The notes below the pieces were generated by a model. That model was not told the DNA's origin. It saw only the letters and a program-made list of their open reading frames with translations, and made no database searches. DNA of 64,000 bases. Origin: Picosynechococcus sp. PCC 7002 (GTDB lineage: Bacteria; Cyanobacteriota; Cyanobacteriia; Cyanobacteriales; MRBY01). Positions within the stretch are counted from its first letter, which is position 1; every line of letters begins with the position of its first letter. The position numbers and the translations under genes were made by a program. Shown here in pieces: positions 36,686-44,948 of this stretch. Location: contig NZ_CAWLFA010000007.1 in NCBI RefSeq assembly GCF_963860125.1, positions 1 to 64,000 of the forward strand, read 5' to 3'.

Positions 36686-37189
36686 ATGACTCGACCAATC
36701 AAACATTGCTACTGGGTTCTACCTGGTAAGCTGCTGGCAGGAGAGTATCCGAGAAATAAAGATGAACAATCTTCACAAGAGAAGCTTCACGCTTTACTCA
36801 ATGCTGGGGTAACAGCTTTCATCGATCTGACAGAAGCAGATGAGGGTCTACAACCCTATTCAACCTTAATCAGTGCTGAGGCTTCTCACCATCGGTTTCC
36901 GATTGTGGATGTTTCAATTCCTGCATCTTCTGATTTAGTGATCACAATTCTGGATACGATTAATCACTATATTGAACGGAACCAACTTGTCTATGTCCAT
37001 TGTTGGGGTGGCGTTGGGCGGACAGGGGTAATCATCGGGTGTTGGTTAGCACGACATGGTCATGGCGGCGAGGTTGCACTCGATCATCTGCGTGAACTGT
37101 GGCAAGCATGTCCGAAATCTCGTTATCGGCGATCGCCAGAAACGAGGGAACAGGAACAATATATTTTGAACTGGGAAGTTGGCCGATGA
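36686..37189 (+). CDS. Protein tyrosine / dual-specificity phosphatase
   Basis: A 167-residue cysteine phosphatase. The P-loop HCWGGVGRTG (C-x5-R) is near residue 109 and the general-acid loop lies around DVSIPASSD. Homologues of this short cyclin-inhibitor-3-like family dephosphorylate proteins or small phosphate esters. No signal peptide. It follows the Xre gene on the same strand with a 70-base gap; a functional link is not evident. Confidence 0.8.
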   Translation: MTRPIKHCYWVLPGKLLAGEYPRNKDEQSSQEKLHALLNAGVTAFIDLTEADEGLQPYSTLISAEASHHRFPIVDVSIPASSDLVITILDTINHYIERNQLVYVHCWGGVGRTGVIIGCWLARHGHGGEVALDHLRELWQACPKSRYRRSPETREQEQYILNWEVGR

Positions 37190-37259
37190 TGTTCTGTTAA
37201 CAATGGGTAAATGTCTTTCATGGACTCCATTGCAGGGAAGACCTAGCCTTTGTGATTGG

Positions 37260-37871
37260 CTATGCTTCGTCGCGATAGTAGGCAAGTTTTTGTTCTAGGC
37301 GGGCGATCGCCTCGGTGAGGGAAGCATAAACTTCACATTCATCGGTATTGTCGTCCTGGAACATGACCTCGCCAGCAAAACGGTCTGGATGTTTGAAATA
37401 GGCAATCACCTTGAGTTGGTAGTTGAGGTTCCACCAAATGAACACCGGCAGCAATTCTTCATCGGGAACATAGAAGCCAAAAGTATCCATCGCTTCATCG
37501 GCAACTTCTTCCCCAACGATGTCCGCACCGGCAAAGGCGATATTGGTTTCGGACAATTGGCGGGATAGGGCAAATAACTGATCTAGGGCCTGCCAATCCG
37601 CCTCACTCGCTTCTTGGGTCAACTCATGCCATTGGGTCTCGTCTGGGTCTAGGAGGGGCAAAAACAGAGGTAGAACGCGATGGCTGGAAAAATTCTTCCC
37701 AGATTCAGTTTGGGTGATAATCATCTCGAAGTACCAGCCCCGCCGCTGCTCCCGGAAGAGAATCTTAATTTCAAGCTTGTCTTCACTTTGTTCGGTATCC
37801 CAGTCGATGATCTCAACGGGTTCACCGTAAACGGTCTGGCAAACTTCAGCAAGTGAGAGGGTTTCAGTCAT
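37260..37871 (-). CDS. Hypothetical acidic protein
   Basis: A 203-residue soluble protein I do not recognise. It is rich in Glu and Asp, contains tryptophan-rich stretches (RRGWYFEMIITQTES, FIWWNLNYQLKVIAYFKHPD) and ends in a short basic helix. The codon use and HIP1 sites match the neighbours, so it is likely a real gene native to this lineage. It lies downstream of the interrupted GIY-YIG gene on the same strand. Confidence 0.55.
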   Translation of the reverse strand: MTETLSLAEVCQTVYGEPVEIIDWDTEQSEDKLEIKILFREQRRGWYFEMIITQTESGKNFSSHRVLPLFLPLLDPDETQWHELTQEASEADWQALDQLFALSRQLSETNIAFAGADIVGEEVADEAMDTFGFYVPDEELLPVFIWWNLNYQLKVIAYFKHPDRFAGEVMFQDDNTDECEVYASLTEAIARLEQKLAYYRDEA

Positions 37872-38590
37872 GGATTATGAAAATTGAATTGGATGTTATT
37901 TTTAAGTTTTTTTGACATCTGAGAAGATACCTACAAAATGCTACTGTGCCATAGGTTAAGATTAACCCCCCTTTTTCAATTTTCTGCCAGTTACCACGTA
38001 TATCGGATTGGGTTACCTGAACCAAAGCTAAATTCCTTAGGGATACGACGACCAACATAAAGTTTTTGAATTTCTTCAGATGCTTCATGGCCAATAAAGC
38101 CTAACCTCTTAGGTGCATCAGAATAACCTGGAAAATTTTCCGACGTTGCTTGTAGCCATTGTCCAGGAATGAAAGCTCCCTTAATTAGGCCCTTCACCAC
38201 AGCTAAAACTACTTCTGCTTGTTCTACTTTTTTTAGGTTTAGTTTCCAGGAATGTCTAACTGCTTCATAAAGTGGCCGTTCTGAAGAAGTGGTATTGACA
38301 CTGATTAATAATGCACGATGTTTAAAAACTGCTTCTTCAGCAGTGTATTTCTGGACAACTTCATCTGCATGCATTACTCCTTTTTCGCCACTTCCTTCAC
38401 CACCCATTTCATTTGTAAGACCAGGGTATGCATCAATTAAGGCTGCTTCAACTTCTTTAGCCACCTCCTCTTTCATGCCATGTCGATGCACAACATGAGC
38501 AACTTTGAAGCCAGCAAGCCGTATTTCACGAATTTTTTTCAATTTGTCGCTGAGTTCATCTGAATCTTCCTTAGTTAGCATGTCGTTTAC

Positions 38591-39691
38591 CTAAGTACAG
38601 GACAAAAGTTGTATGGGGTGAAACTCTGACCCAAGTAGAGATTGGGGAGAAGCGGTAAAAAAGCGACGCAATAAGTCAAAGTCATAGCGAAACAAACTCC
38701 GAGCTCGACGGCCATGGGCCTTGATGATACGAATCGGTTTTTGAGTATGTCGCCATAAACCCGCTTTCATCGCCCAGACAAAGCCAATGGCCAACAGAGC
38801 CAGCAGCTTCGACAAACGCACCTTATCGGTAAAATGGGTCGATTCCAAGCAAAAGCCACGGGTCTTAAGAGCCCCAAACAGGGTTTCAATTCCCCAGCGA
38901 CGACGGTAATCTGCTAGAGCATTTTGAGGGTCATGGGTGGTGATGATAATCAGAAACTCATCCTCATTTTTGTGAGCTCTTCGTTTCGGGTCGAGACGAG
39001 TGCCCATGACGTAGACCTGACGACCCCAGACCCACCGTTTTCCTGACAGTATTCTTGTTTCGCCAATGGCTAAGGAGCGAAACAGATGTGACCCCGCGAT
39101 GGCGGGTTGACCTTTGCCTTTACTTATTTTGTCGGTCTGACGTAGGCGCAGACGAAAGGGAATAGGCTTATCGAGCATCAGATACGATAACCAGGGCTTG
39201 CCGATAAACTCTCGGTCTCCCGTGAGATAGGCAATCTCGATATTGGGAAATAAGGTTTCAAAGCGTTCGAGCAAATCCATGCGCTCTGTACTATTGCTGT
39301 TGCCCCTCTTCTTTTTGAGCATCGTCCACATCAATGGATAGCCGATACCTTCATGGACGACGCACAGCATTAGGATGTTGAAGTCAGTTGTCCCCAATGA
39401 CCAGTTGGTGCGGTCGATGCTTAAGACCCAAGGTTGCGGGATAGCCGCGATATTCATTACCATCCTGGCGATTTTGTCCATGTTGACGTCAAAGGACTGA
39501 AAGAATCGCTGCATGCGTTTGTAATTAGACTCTTCTGCTGCATTGCCTCCCCAGACGGTGGCGAGTTCGGCGAGATTGACGGTTTTTGCTCGGAACAGTG
39601 CCACCAGGAAGAGGGCGATAAATGACAGTCTGGCTCCATGCCATCCGAGATGAGGTCGCAATTGGCGGCGAATTTCGCTAATCTGATTCAT
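38591..39691 (-). CDS. IS4-family DDE transposase
   Basis: A 366-residue transposase. The DDE residues lie in [10 protein letters not shown] and TGDREFIG, and the C-terminal Y-(2)-R-(3)-E-(6)-K signature of IS4 reads [15 protein letters not shown]. Full length with no frameshift, so the element could still move. The final residues LLSCT and the TAG stop are encoded by the inverted repeat. Confidence 0.9.
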   Translation of the reverse strand: MNQISEIRRQLRPHLGWHGARLSFIALFLVALFRAKTVNLAELATVWGGNAAEESNYKRMQRFFQSFDVNMDKIARMVMNIAAIPQPWVLSIDRTNWSLGTTDFNILMLCVVHEGIGYPLMWTMLKKKRGNSNSTERMDLLERFETLFPNIEIAYLTGDREFIGKPWLSYLMLDKPIPFRLRLRQTDKISKGKGQPAIAGSHLFRSLAIGETRILSGKRWVWGRQVYVMGTRLDPKRRAHKNEDEFLIIITTHDPQNALADYRRRWGIETLFGALKTRGFCLESTHFTDKVRLSKLLALLAIGFVWAMKAGLWRHTQKPIRIIKAHGRRARSLFRYDFDLLRRFFTASPQSLLGSEFHPIQLLSCT

Positions 39692-39769
39692 GAGGGCTTG
39701 ATTGATTTGTGCTTATTTCCATCAAACCCTCTCCCTCTATCCTTTTCAAGCTTTTTGTCCTGTACTGAG
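38591..39769 (-). mobile_element. IS4-family insertion sequence, 1179 bp
   Basis: Terminal inverted repeats are CTAAGTACAGGACAAAAG at the left and, read inwards, CTCAGTACAGGACAAAAAG at the right (one substitution, one extra A). The element contains a single transposase gene filling almost its whole length; the transposase stop codon lies in the terminal repeat itself. No matching target duplication is seen in the flanks. It interrupts a GIY-YIG nuclease gene. Confidence 0.85.
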
Positions 39770-40032
39770 ACAATCGATTACCAACACCACGACCGACATA
39801 AAAAGTTTCACCATTACGTGGATCAATTAGTCGATAAACATAATTGTTTAATTGATCAATGACTTCGGATGAAAATTTTTTGAGGAGGTTCTTTTCGTCA
39901 AGCTTCTGATTATTGTCACTAGCGGTCATATGAAATTATTCCTAATATTTTAGTTTTTAAGTTTTAAAATACTTTAACTTAGGAGTATAAACAGCAGATT
40001 TATTGTTTATACCCGCTAATCTTATCTAGTTT

Positions 40033-40121
40033 GGTCGTTTTTTACCATATTGGGCCGATCGACTACGGTTCAGGTGATACTTTTCCGCCATCGCGCGTTT
40101 ACGAGATATTTGGCGATCGCC
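40033..40121 (-). repeat. 89-bp repeat copy A (detached tail of a vWA gene)
   Basis: Matches 40836-40924 at 83 of 89 bases. On the minus strand it encodes SRKRAMAEKYHLNRSRSAQYG, the C-terminus of the vWA protein, with mostly silent differences. It is not joined to a vWA gene here, so it is a relic of a paralogue. The hepT stop lies inside this repeat. Confidence 0.8.
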
Positions 40122-40464
40122 TACCCCCAATTTCAGCATCTACTAAAGGTTTTAACTGCTGAAGTAGTTCAGGAATCCTTTGTTCAACGACATCCCAAAC
40201 AATATCAAGATCAATCTGATCATATTCGTGAACCAGTACATCGCGCATACCTGCTAAGTTACGCCACGGAATTTCTGGATGGCGTTCTCGGAAGTCCTTG
40301 GACAATCGCTTAGTTGCTTCTCCAATAATCGTAATTTGATACAGTAAAGCCGAAATTTCTTTTTCATTATTCAATAATGCTTCTCGACTCAACCCTTGGG
40401 TAAAGCGGATAATCCTTTGGGCAGCTTGCTGAATATCAATCAAACTTTCAAGATCCCTTGGCAT
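40099..40464 (-). CDS. hepT: HepT-like RNase toxin (type VII TA)
   Basis: A 121-residue HEPN ribonuclease. The R-x4-H active motif is RDVLVHEYD near residue 74. HepT cleaves RNA or tRNA and is neutralised when its partner MntA transfers AMP to a tyrosine at the end of this motif; that tyrosine is present. Overlaps the mntA gene by 17 bases. The last seven residues (RRSPNIS) are encoded by the 89-bp repeat in a foreign frame, meaning its original C-terminus was replaced. Confidence 0.82.
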   Translation of the reverse strand: MPRDLESLIDIQQAAQRIIRFTQGLSREALLNNEKEISALLYQITIIGEATKRLSKDFRERHPEIPWRNLAGMRDVLVHEYDQIDLDIVWDVVEQRIPELLQQLKPLVDAEIGGRRSPNIS

Positions 40465-40774
40465 AAATCACCTCAGCAGATTCAAGAATATTTCGACGAC
40501 GTAGCCAATTGCTACTCCGGGCGATCGCCCCTTTGATCAGCAGATCGACTTTACGACCCATAAGAGCTTCTAACTCTTGCTTGATCTGAATGGTTTCATT
40601 AAACCCCCGCTGGAAGTCGGGAGCAAAGGTGACCAGAACATCAATATCACTGTCTGAGCGAAAGTCATCCCGCAACACGGAACCAAAGAGGGCAAATTCT
40701 ATAATCTGCCAGCGTTCACAGAATTGTTCGATGGCCTCAAGGGGTTGGGGTAGGTTTTTTAGGGTTGTTTGCAT
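40448..40774 (-). CDS. mntA: MntA-like nucleotidyltransferase antitoxin
   Basis: A 108-residue minimal nucleotidyltransferase. The catalytic pattern GS-x10-D-x-D reads GSVLRDDFRSDSDIDVLV near residue 32. In type VII toxin-antitoxin systems MntA inactivates HepT by AMPylation. First gene of the pair, with hepT overlapping its end. The pair is enclosed by the 89-bp direct repeats. Confidence 0.82.
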   Translation of the reverse strand: MQTTLKNLPQPLEAIEQFCERWQIIEFALFGSVLRDDFRSDSDIDVLVTFAPDFQRGFNETIQIKQELEALMGRKVDLLIKGAIARSSNWLRRRNILESAEVIYAKGS

Positions 40775-40825
40775 CGCTCAGACAATACTTGGTGGGATAG
40801 GCTGCATGGTTTGGGCATTGTGCCA

Positions 40826-42088
40826 TTATTCTTTCGGTCGTTTTTTACCATATTGGGCCGACCGACTACGATTTAAATGATACTTTTCCGCCATCGCGCG
40901 TTTACGAGACATTTGGCGATCGCCCGTCTCAAAATCCTCAGCTAAATCTTTTAGATTAGACAATTCTTCCATCAAGGGAGCCGAAGCAGGCATGGCTTCT
41001 AATGTCCTAGCTGAATCGTTTAAAAATTGCACTGCCCCGGTCACATCACCTTGATCTAAACGGTCGATGGCCTCCTGGCGCGCCCGGGCTGCCATTAACA
41101 ACGCTACCTGTTCTTGTACTTCTGGGTTGGCCGGAAAATCACTCAGTTGTTCTGGGTTTACCACCTGTAACTGTAAAGTGGCTGTCTGGGCCAAGGTTTC
41201 GCCATGTTCAGTATCCTCCCACTGTAAGGCGACCTCAAGGACATCCGTTGCCCCATCACAGGCAGGTACACGTAACCGCACCACCACCTTTAGGGGATTA
41301 GCGACGGTTAGATTCGGTAACTTAATCGCACCAGATTCCTCCCGCTCCAAATCATTCAACACTTCTTTAACCGTTGTTCCTGCTTGGGGGTCAAGTTTTA
41401 AGGTGACAGAACGCCCAATGGTGGTGGCTAAACCCTGCAATTCCGTCTCAAAGATTTGCGGTAAATCTTCTGGTGAGGCGATGTGGAAGAAGTTACCATC
41501 GCCACTGCGGGCGATCGCCTCTAGAAGATCCTCGTCATAATCCCGTCCAACCCCTAGGGCAGAGGTGCTAATGCCGGTCTTCATCAGTCCGTGGACATCA
41601 CTGGCAATTACATCGGGGTTTGTTTCTCCCACATTGGCTAAGCCATCGGACAGGAGGATCACCCGGTTCAAATGGTCGTTGTTTAGATATTGACCCACTT
41701 GGATGCCCCCCTGTACCCAACCATCATGAAGCGCCGTCGAGCTGCCCGAACGAATCAGTTTAATCGTCTCTAACAGTCGCTGTTTGTCAGTGGCAAGGGT
41801 GCTGGGAATCTTCGTCTCCACCTGGGTATCAAATAGGGTCAAACTCAGGCGATCGCTCGGTAGCAGTTGCTCGATGGCATAGGCGATCGCCTGTTTGGCA
41901 TAATCCAGCTTATTGCCGTGCATCGACCCGGACTTATCCAGCACAAACCCCAGATTCAGCGGCGGCCGGGCGTTGTTATCCAGCTCCACCAGAGGTGGCT
42001 CGATTTTAATCAGCACATCTAAGGTGACAGAGCGACCCTGGGCGATCGCCCCGTGCATTGGAATTAGAGAAATCATGGGCATTTTCAT
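40826..42088 (-). CDS. vWA-domain protein with MIDAS motif
   Basis: A 420-residue protein with a von Willebrand factor A domain at about residues 45-210. The metal site DKSGSMHG (DxSxS), the threonine in SSTALHDGW and the aspartate in LLSDGLANVGE form a full MIDAS. A beta-rich region follows (VRLRVPACDG) and the C-terminus is basic (SRKRAMAEKYHLNRSR). Its start overlaps the MerR-like gene by 4 bases. Such proteins often pair with MoxR ATPases or act in signalling; no MoxR gene is in the window. Its last 89 bases are repeated at 40033-40121. Confidence 0.78.
   Translation of the reverse strand: MKMPMISLIPMHGAIAQGRSVTLDVLIKIEPPLVELDNNARPPLNLGFVLDKSGSMHGNKLDYAKQAIAYAIEQLLPSDRLSLTLFDTQVETKIPSTLATDKQRLLETIKLIRSGSSTALHDGWVQGGIQVGQYLNNDHLNRVILLSDGLANVGETNPDVIASDVHGLMKTGISTSALGVGRDYDEDLLEAIARSGDGNFFHIASPEDLPQIFETELQGLATTIGRSVTLKLDPQAGTTVKEVLNDLEREESGAIKLPNLTVANPLKVVVRLRVPACDGATDVLEVALQWEDTEHGETLAQTATLQLQVVNPEQLSDFPANPEVQEQVALLMAARARQEAIDRLDQGDVTGAVQFLNDSARTLEAMPASAPLMEELSNLKDLAEDFETGDRQMSRKRAMAEKYHLNRSRSAQYGKKRPKE
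40836..40924 (-). repeat. 89-bp repeat copy B (end of vWA gene)
   Basis: The in-place copy coding for the vWA protein's basic C-terminus. With copy A it forms direct repeats that bracket the hepT-mntA pair (about 715 bases between the copies). Confidence 0.8.
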
Positions 42089-42759
42089 TTCAATACCTGC
42101 CTAAATTGGAAAATAGCTTGAAGTTTGCGTGAAATTAATTGAGATAAATTGGCTAGTTCCTGGGGCGTCACCGGTGGCATAAAATCTTCGCGGATATTCA
42201 GTTCCAAACCCGGCAGAATTTCCACCCGCCGCCAGTGGGAAACCGTCACCCGGTCTGTTTGCCCCTCCGCCTGGGAGAGCTCTTTGGACTGGCCATATTC
42301 AGATGCATAATGCAAATCCTGAGGCTTTGTTTTGGGAAAACTCATCTTGTTCCCCTGGCGAGCCTTTACTTGACTTAAAAAGGCGATCGCTGGATTGCGC
42401 ATCTCTGCTTTGATCTGAACACCCCCCTGTAGTAATCCCTCTAATTCGGCATTACGCTTGTTGCCCATAATCGGCTGCATCGAGGCGATACTATAGCCTT
42501 CACTCAACAAACGACGAATTAACAACAATTGCAGTAGATGGCGATAGAGATAACGGGCTTCTCGACCATCCTTTTCTGGTTTATCCAAAACGCCCTTTGT
42601 TGTATAGAACCGCACTAAACGCGGATTTACATCACTTTCAGAACGCTCATTGACCGGATTCTCCGCCAGATATTGAGGTAATAGTTCATTCGTGACCTGC
42701 ACGAAGGTATCAATATCCCAAGAAGGGTTTATCTGAGAGAGTTCAACTAGGGTGTCCAT
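42085..42759 (-). CDS. MerR-like helix-turn-helix protein
   Basis: A 224-residue protein with a MerR-type DNA-binding domain at about residues 45-95 (NPRLVRFYTTKGVLDKPEKD, then RHLLQLLLIRRLLSEGYSI). The C-terminal half is not a known effector domain; VSHWRRVEILPGLELNIRED precedes a leucine-rich end. It is the first gene of a two-gene operon with the vWA protein (ATGA-type overlap of 4 bases), so it may regulate that operon or act with vWA in one pathway. Confidence 0.65.
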   Translation of the reverse strand: MDTLVELSQINPSWDIDTFVQVTNELLPQYLAENPVNERSESDVNPRLVRFYTTKGVLDKPEKDGREARYLYRHLLQLLLIRRLLSEGYSIASMQPIMGNKRNAELEGLLQGGVQIKAEMRNPAIAFLSQVKARQGNKMSFPKTKPQDLHYASEYGQSKELSQAEGQTDRVTVSHWRRVEILPGLELNIREDFMPPVTPQELANLSQLISRKLQAIFQFRQVLK

Positions 42760-42873
42760 AATTCAACAATAATTATTGCAGTTAAAAATGTCAATATTTT
42801 TCTTTCGATTCAAGGAACGGGCTTTATTACTTGTGTCTCTTCATCATTCAGAACAGCTGTAAATGCTGAATAT

Positions 42874-42921
42874 CAGAAGCTTTGCCGGAAACTACCAAAA
42901 GTCCTCCCAACAAAGCTTCTG
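42874..42921. repeat. 48-nt stem-loop with 11-bp perfect stem
   Basis: Arms CAGAAGCTTTG and CAAAGCTTCTG surround a 26-base loop in the gap between the MerR-like gene and the hypothetical gene at 43051. The stem is exact but no T-run follows. It could be a binding site, a transcript structure or a relic of a small mobile element. Confidence 0.4.
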
Positions 42922-43050
42922 CCACCAATGTCGCAATATTGCAAAAGAAACTGTTGACATTGCCTGGAATTTCCCTTACTATGTGTTTCATCAACAGTCT
43001 GCTTTTTCTTCGCTACATCGTTCATCCTAACTTTTCAAAATTTATTACCT

Positions 43051-43392
43051 ATGGCCCTCGAACTCCACAATTTCATCTGGTCCGAAGTACGTCTTATCCA
43101 AGTCGAAACTCAACCCCACCACATCGCTGGTGTCCTCGCTGAGGTTAATCGCGTCACCCGAGAAAATGACCTCAATTGGGAGGATGTTTACTCTGCTTAC
43201 TACGAATGTGAGGCCGATGGCACTATCACGTTCTACGAGGCAGAAAGCGCCAAAGCGGGTAATCCTGGCATCTGGACTTACGTGGTCTACGACTGTGAAG
43301 AAGGCGAAGAAGAGGTGAGCACCAAAGCTGATCTCGATACCTTCAGACCGGCCCTGCAATTGCAACAATCCTTAAGGGTTACCTCTGTATAG
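43051..43392 (+). CDS. Hypothetical acidic protein
   Basis: A 113-residue protein, not recognised. It is rich in Glu and Asp (VVYDCEEGEEEVSTKADLD) with aromatic stretches (LNWEDVYSAYYECEADG) and no membrane segment. It stands upstream of the short gene split by the 2.8-kb transposon; both are on the plus strand and may once have formed a unit with the ParM operon further right. Confidence 0.45.
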   Translation: MALELHNFIWSEVRLIQVETQPHHIAGVLAEVNRVTRENDLNWEDVYSAYYECEADGTITFYEAESAKAGNPGIWTYVVYDCEEGEEEVSTKADLDTFRPALQLQQSLRVTSV

Positions 43393-43600
43393 AGGTCAAT
43401 ATTCAACAACTTTCTTTTTCTGTCCAATACAAATATGGGGTTTCTCAAAATGGATCTATCTCAACTAAAGTGGCTTAAAAATGTCAATCCAGGCAGTGGT
43501 TGGGCCTATGCTGATCCTGCTGAAATGCCACTCCCAGAGGAGAGTGATTAAAAACGGGGGAAAGTATACTCAGAGTGGATCACAGGGATCTAAATTCTCA

Positions 43601-44161
43601 TCAACTTTTTACCGTTTCCGCTTCCTTCAAATAGCGATAGATAGTTGCCTTAGAAAGGCCGTAATCTTCCATCAACGTTTTGATTAATACCCCTTGTGAG
43701 CGTCTTTTACGTAGTTCTTGGCATTGACTTGGCGTGAGCTGCTTTTTACGGCCAAACTGAACCCCACGAGCTTTCGCATTTTGGATGCCATCCATTTGAC
43801 GTTCCGCACGTATTTCCGTCTCAAATTGGGAGATCGCCCCCAACATATTGAATAAAAGCCGTCCGGTCGCATCTCCAGTATCAATACTCTGTTCAAGCAC
43901 TTGAAGATTCACCTGCTTAGATTCCAATTGTTTCGCAATTTCGCACAGGTGCAGGGTTGAGCGAGCCAGGCGATCTAAACGAGTCACAACTAATGTGTCG
44001 CCTTCTCTGACATATTCAAGACAGGCTTTAAGCCTAGGGCGTTTGTACGAGACACCACTGCACTTTTCTTTGAAAATCTTGTCGCAATGCTTGAGCTTCT
44101 CGATTTGAACTTCCAGACTCTGCCCAACAGAACTGACTCGCGCGTAGCCAACCATCGCCAT
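43601..44161 (-). CDS. Serine recombinase (resolvase/invertase)
   Basis: A 186-residue small serine recombinase. The catalytic serine is in YARVSSVGQSLEVQ near residue 10; RLDRLARS carries the conserved arginines; and residues about 145-180 form a Hin-type helix-turn-helix (LIKTLMEDYGLSKATIYRYL). Length matches TnpR/Hin. It is divergent from the other two genes of the transposon, with a 138-base gap at 44162-44299 that could hold a res site. Expected to resolve cointegrates. Confidence 0.88.
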   Translation of the reverse strand: MAMVGYARVSSVGQSLEVQIEKLKHCDKIFKEKCSGVSYKRPRLKACLEYVREGDTLVVTRLDRLARSTLHLCEIAKQLESKQVNLQVLEQSIDTGDATGRLLFNMLGAISQFETEIRAERQMDGIQNAKARGVQFGRKKQLTPSQCQELRKRRSQGVLIKTLMEDYGLSKATIYRYLKEAETVKS

Positions 44162-44299
44162 GATGACTCACCGTAATGTTTTATAACGTCTTAGACACGA
44201 TGATAAAGCCATAATGAGACATTAAATAAAACACTGTTTTGCACATTCTTGCAAAGTACACTTTATAAGACTATTGAGTCTATTCGTTGATGTAGTGGT
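44162..44299. promoter_or_regulatory. Divergent gap in transposon, candidate res site
   Basis: The 138-base space between resolvase and the pRiA4b gene contains short inverted repeats (TTTGC...GCAAA and AGACT-ATTG-AGTCT). Resolvase target sites normally sit upstream of their gene, so this is the place to look. The subsites are not resolved by eye. Confidence 0.3.
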
Positions 44300-44944
44300 A
44301 TGGATAGTGGCTCAGGCTCACATGCATTTCAGATCAAAGCTGTTATTGCCGGTGTCAGCCCAATGATCTGGCGTCGGTTCCTAGTGAGAGGCGACACAAC
44401 GATTGCTCAACTACATTTTATTCTACAGATCGCTTTTGGCTGGAGCGACACATATTTACATCGCTTCGTCATCCACGGCAACTCCTACGGCATCCATCAT
44501 ATTGGTGGGGAATGCTTCAGCGATGATCCCCATTCTGTAACTCTCTTAAGTCTGGGTTTGCGGGTGCGAGAACGGTTTCGCTACGAGTACAACTATTACG
44601 ATAACTGGCAGGTACAACTGCGAGTTGAAAAGATAACTGAACTTGAGCCCGAAAAAACTTACCCGATTTGTATTGAAGGTAAACGGAATGGCCCCATTGA
44701 AGATTGTGGAGGGGCTTGGGCTTTCCAGGAACTTAGACAGGGATTCTCTACAGGAATGGTACTCCACCGCATGGCTGAAATTCTTTTCCAAGGAGATGAT
44801 GAGCTTAAGCCACATCTGAGTGAACTTCGGCAACTGAGTTATTGGCTGTTACTAGACAACCTTGAGTTACCAAAACTCAATCATCGCTTACAGCAAAATC
44901 CCTTGAGTGACGACCCAGCTTTTCGAGAGGACATTATTTTCTAG
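44300..44944 (+). CDS. pRiA4b ORF-3 family protein
   Basis: A 214-residue protein of the plasmid pRiA4b ORF-3 family, recognised by FQIKAVIAGVSPMIWRRFLV, LHFILQIAFGWSDTYLHRF and DNWQVQLRVEKI. Such proteins are frequent passengers of insertion sequences and plasmids; their activity is not known. Its TAG lies 4 bases before the transposase ATG, so the two are co-expressed. Confidence 0.8.
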   Translation: MDSGSGSHAFQIKAVIAGVSPMIWRRFLVRGDTTIAQLHFILQIAFGWSDTYLHRFVIHGNSYGIHHIGGECFSDDPHSVTLLSLGLRVRERFRYEYNYYDNWQVQLRVEKITELEPEKTYPICIEGKRNGPIEDCGGAWAFQELRQGFSTGMVLHRMAEILFQGDDELKPHLSELRQLSYWLLLDNLELPKLNHRLQQNPLSDDPAFREDIIF

Positions 44945-44948
44945 GCTT

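Larger units (their letters stand above)
37991..39929 (-). pseudogene. GIY-YIG nuclease gene split by an IS element
   Basis: The 5' part (39929 to about 39770, 53 codons) carries the GIY-YIG motif [20 protein letters not shown] ending at GNRL. The 3' part (38590 to 37991, about 199 codons) continues with VNDMLTKEDSDEL and the acidic region EVEAALIDAYPGLTNEMGG holding the expected catalytic glutamate. Between them sits the IS at 38591-39769. Direct rejoining is out of frame (160 nt), and the usual few residues after GNR are missing, so about 8 bases appear lost at the junction. The nuclease is probably inactive. Confidence 0.8.
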
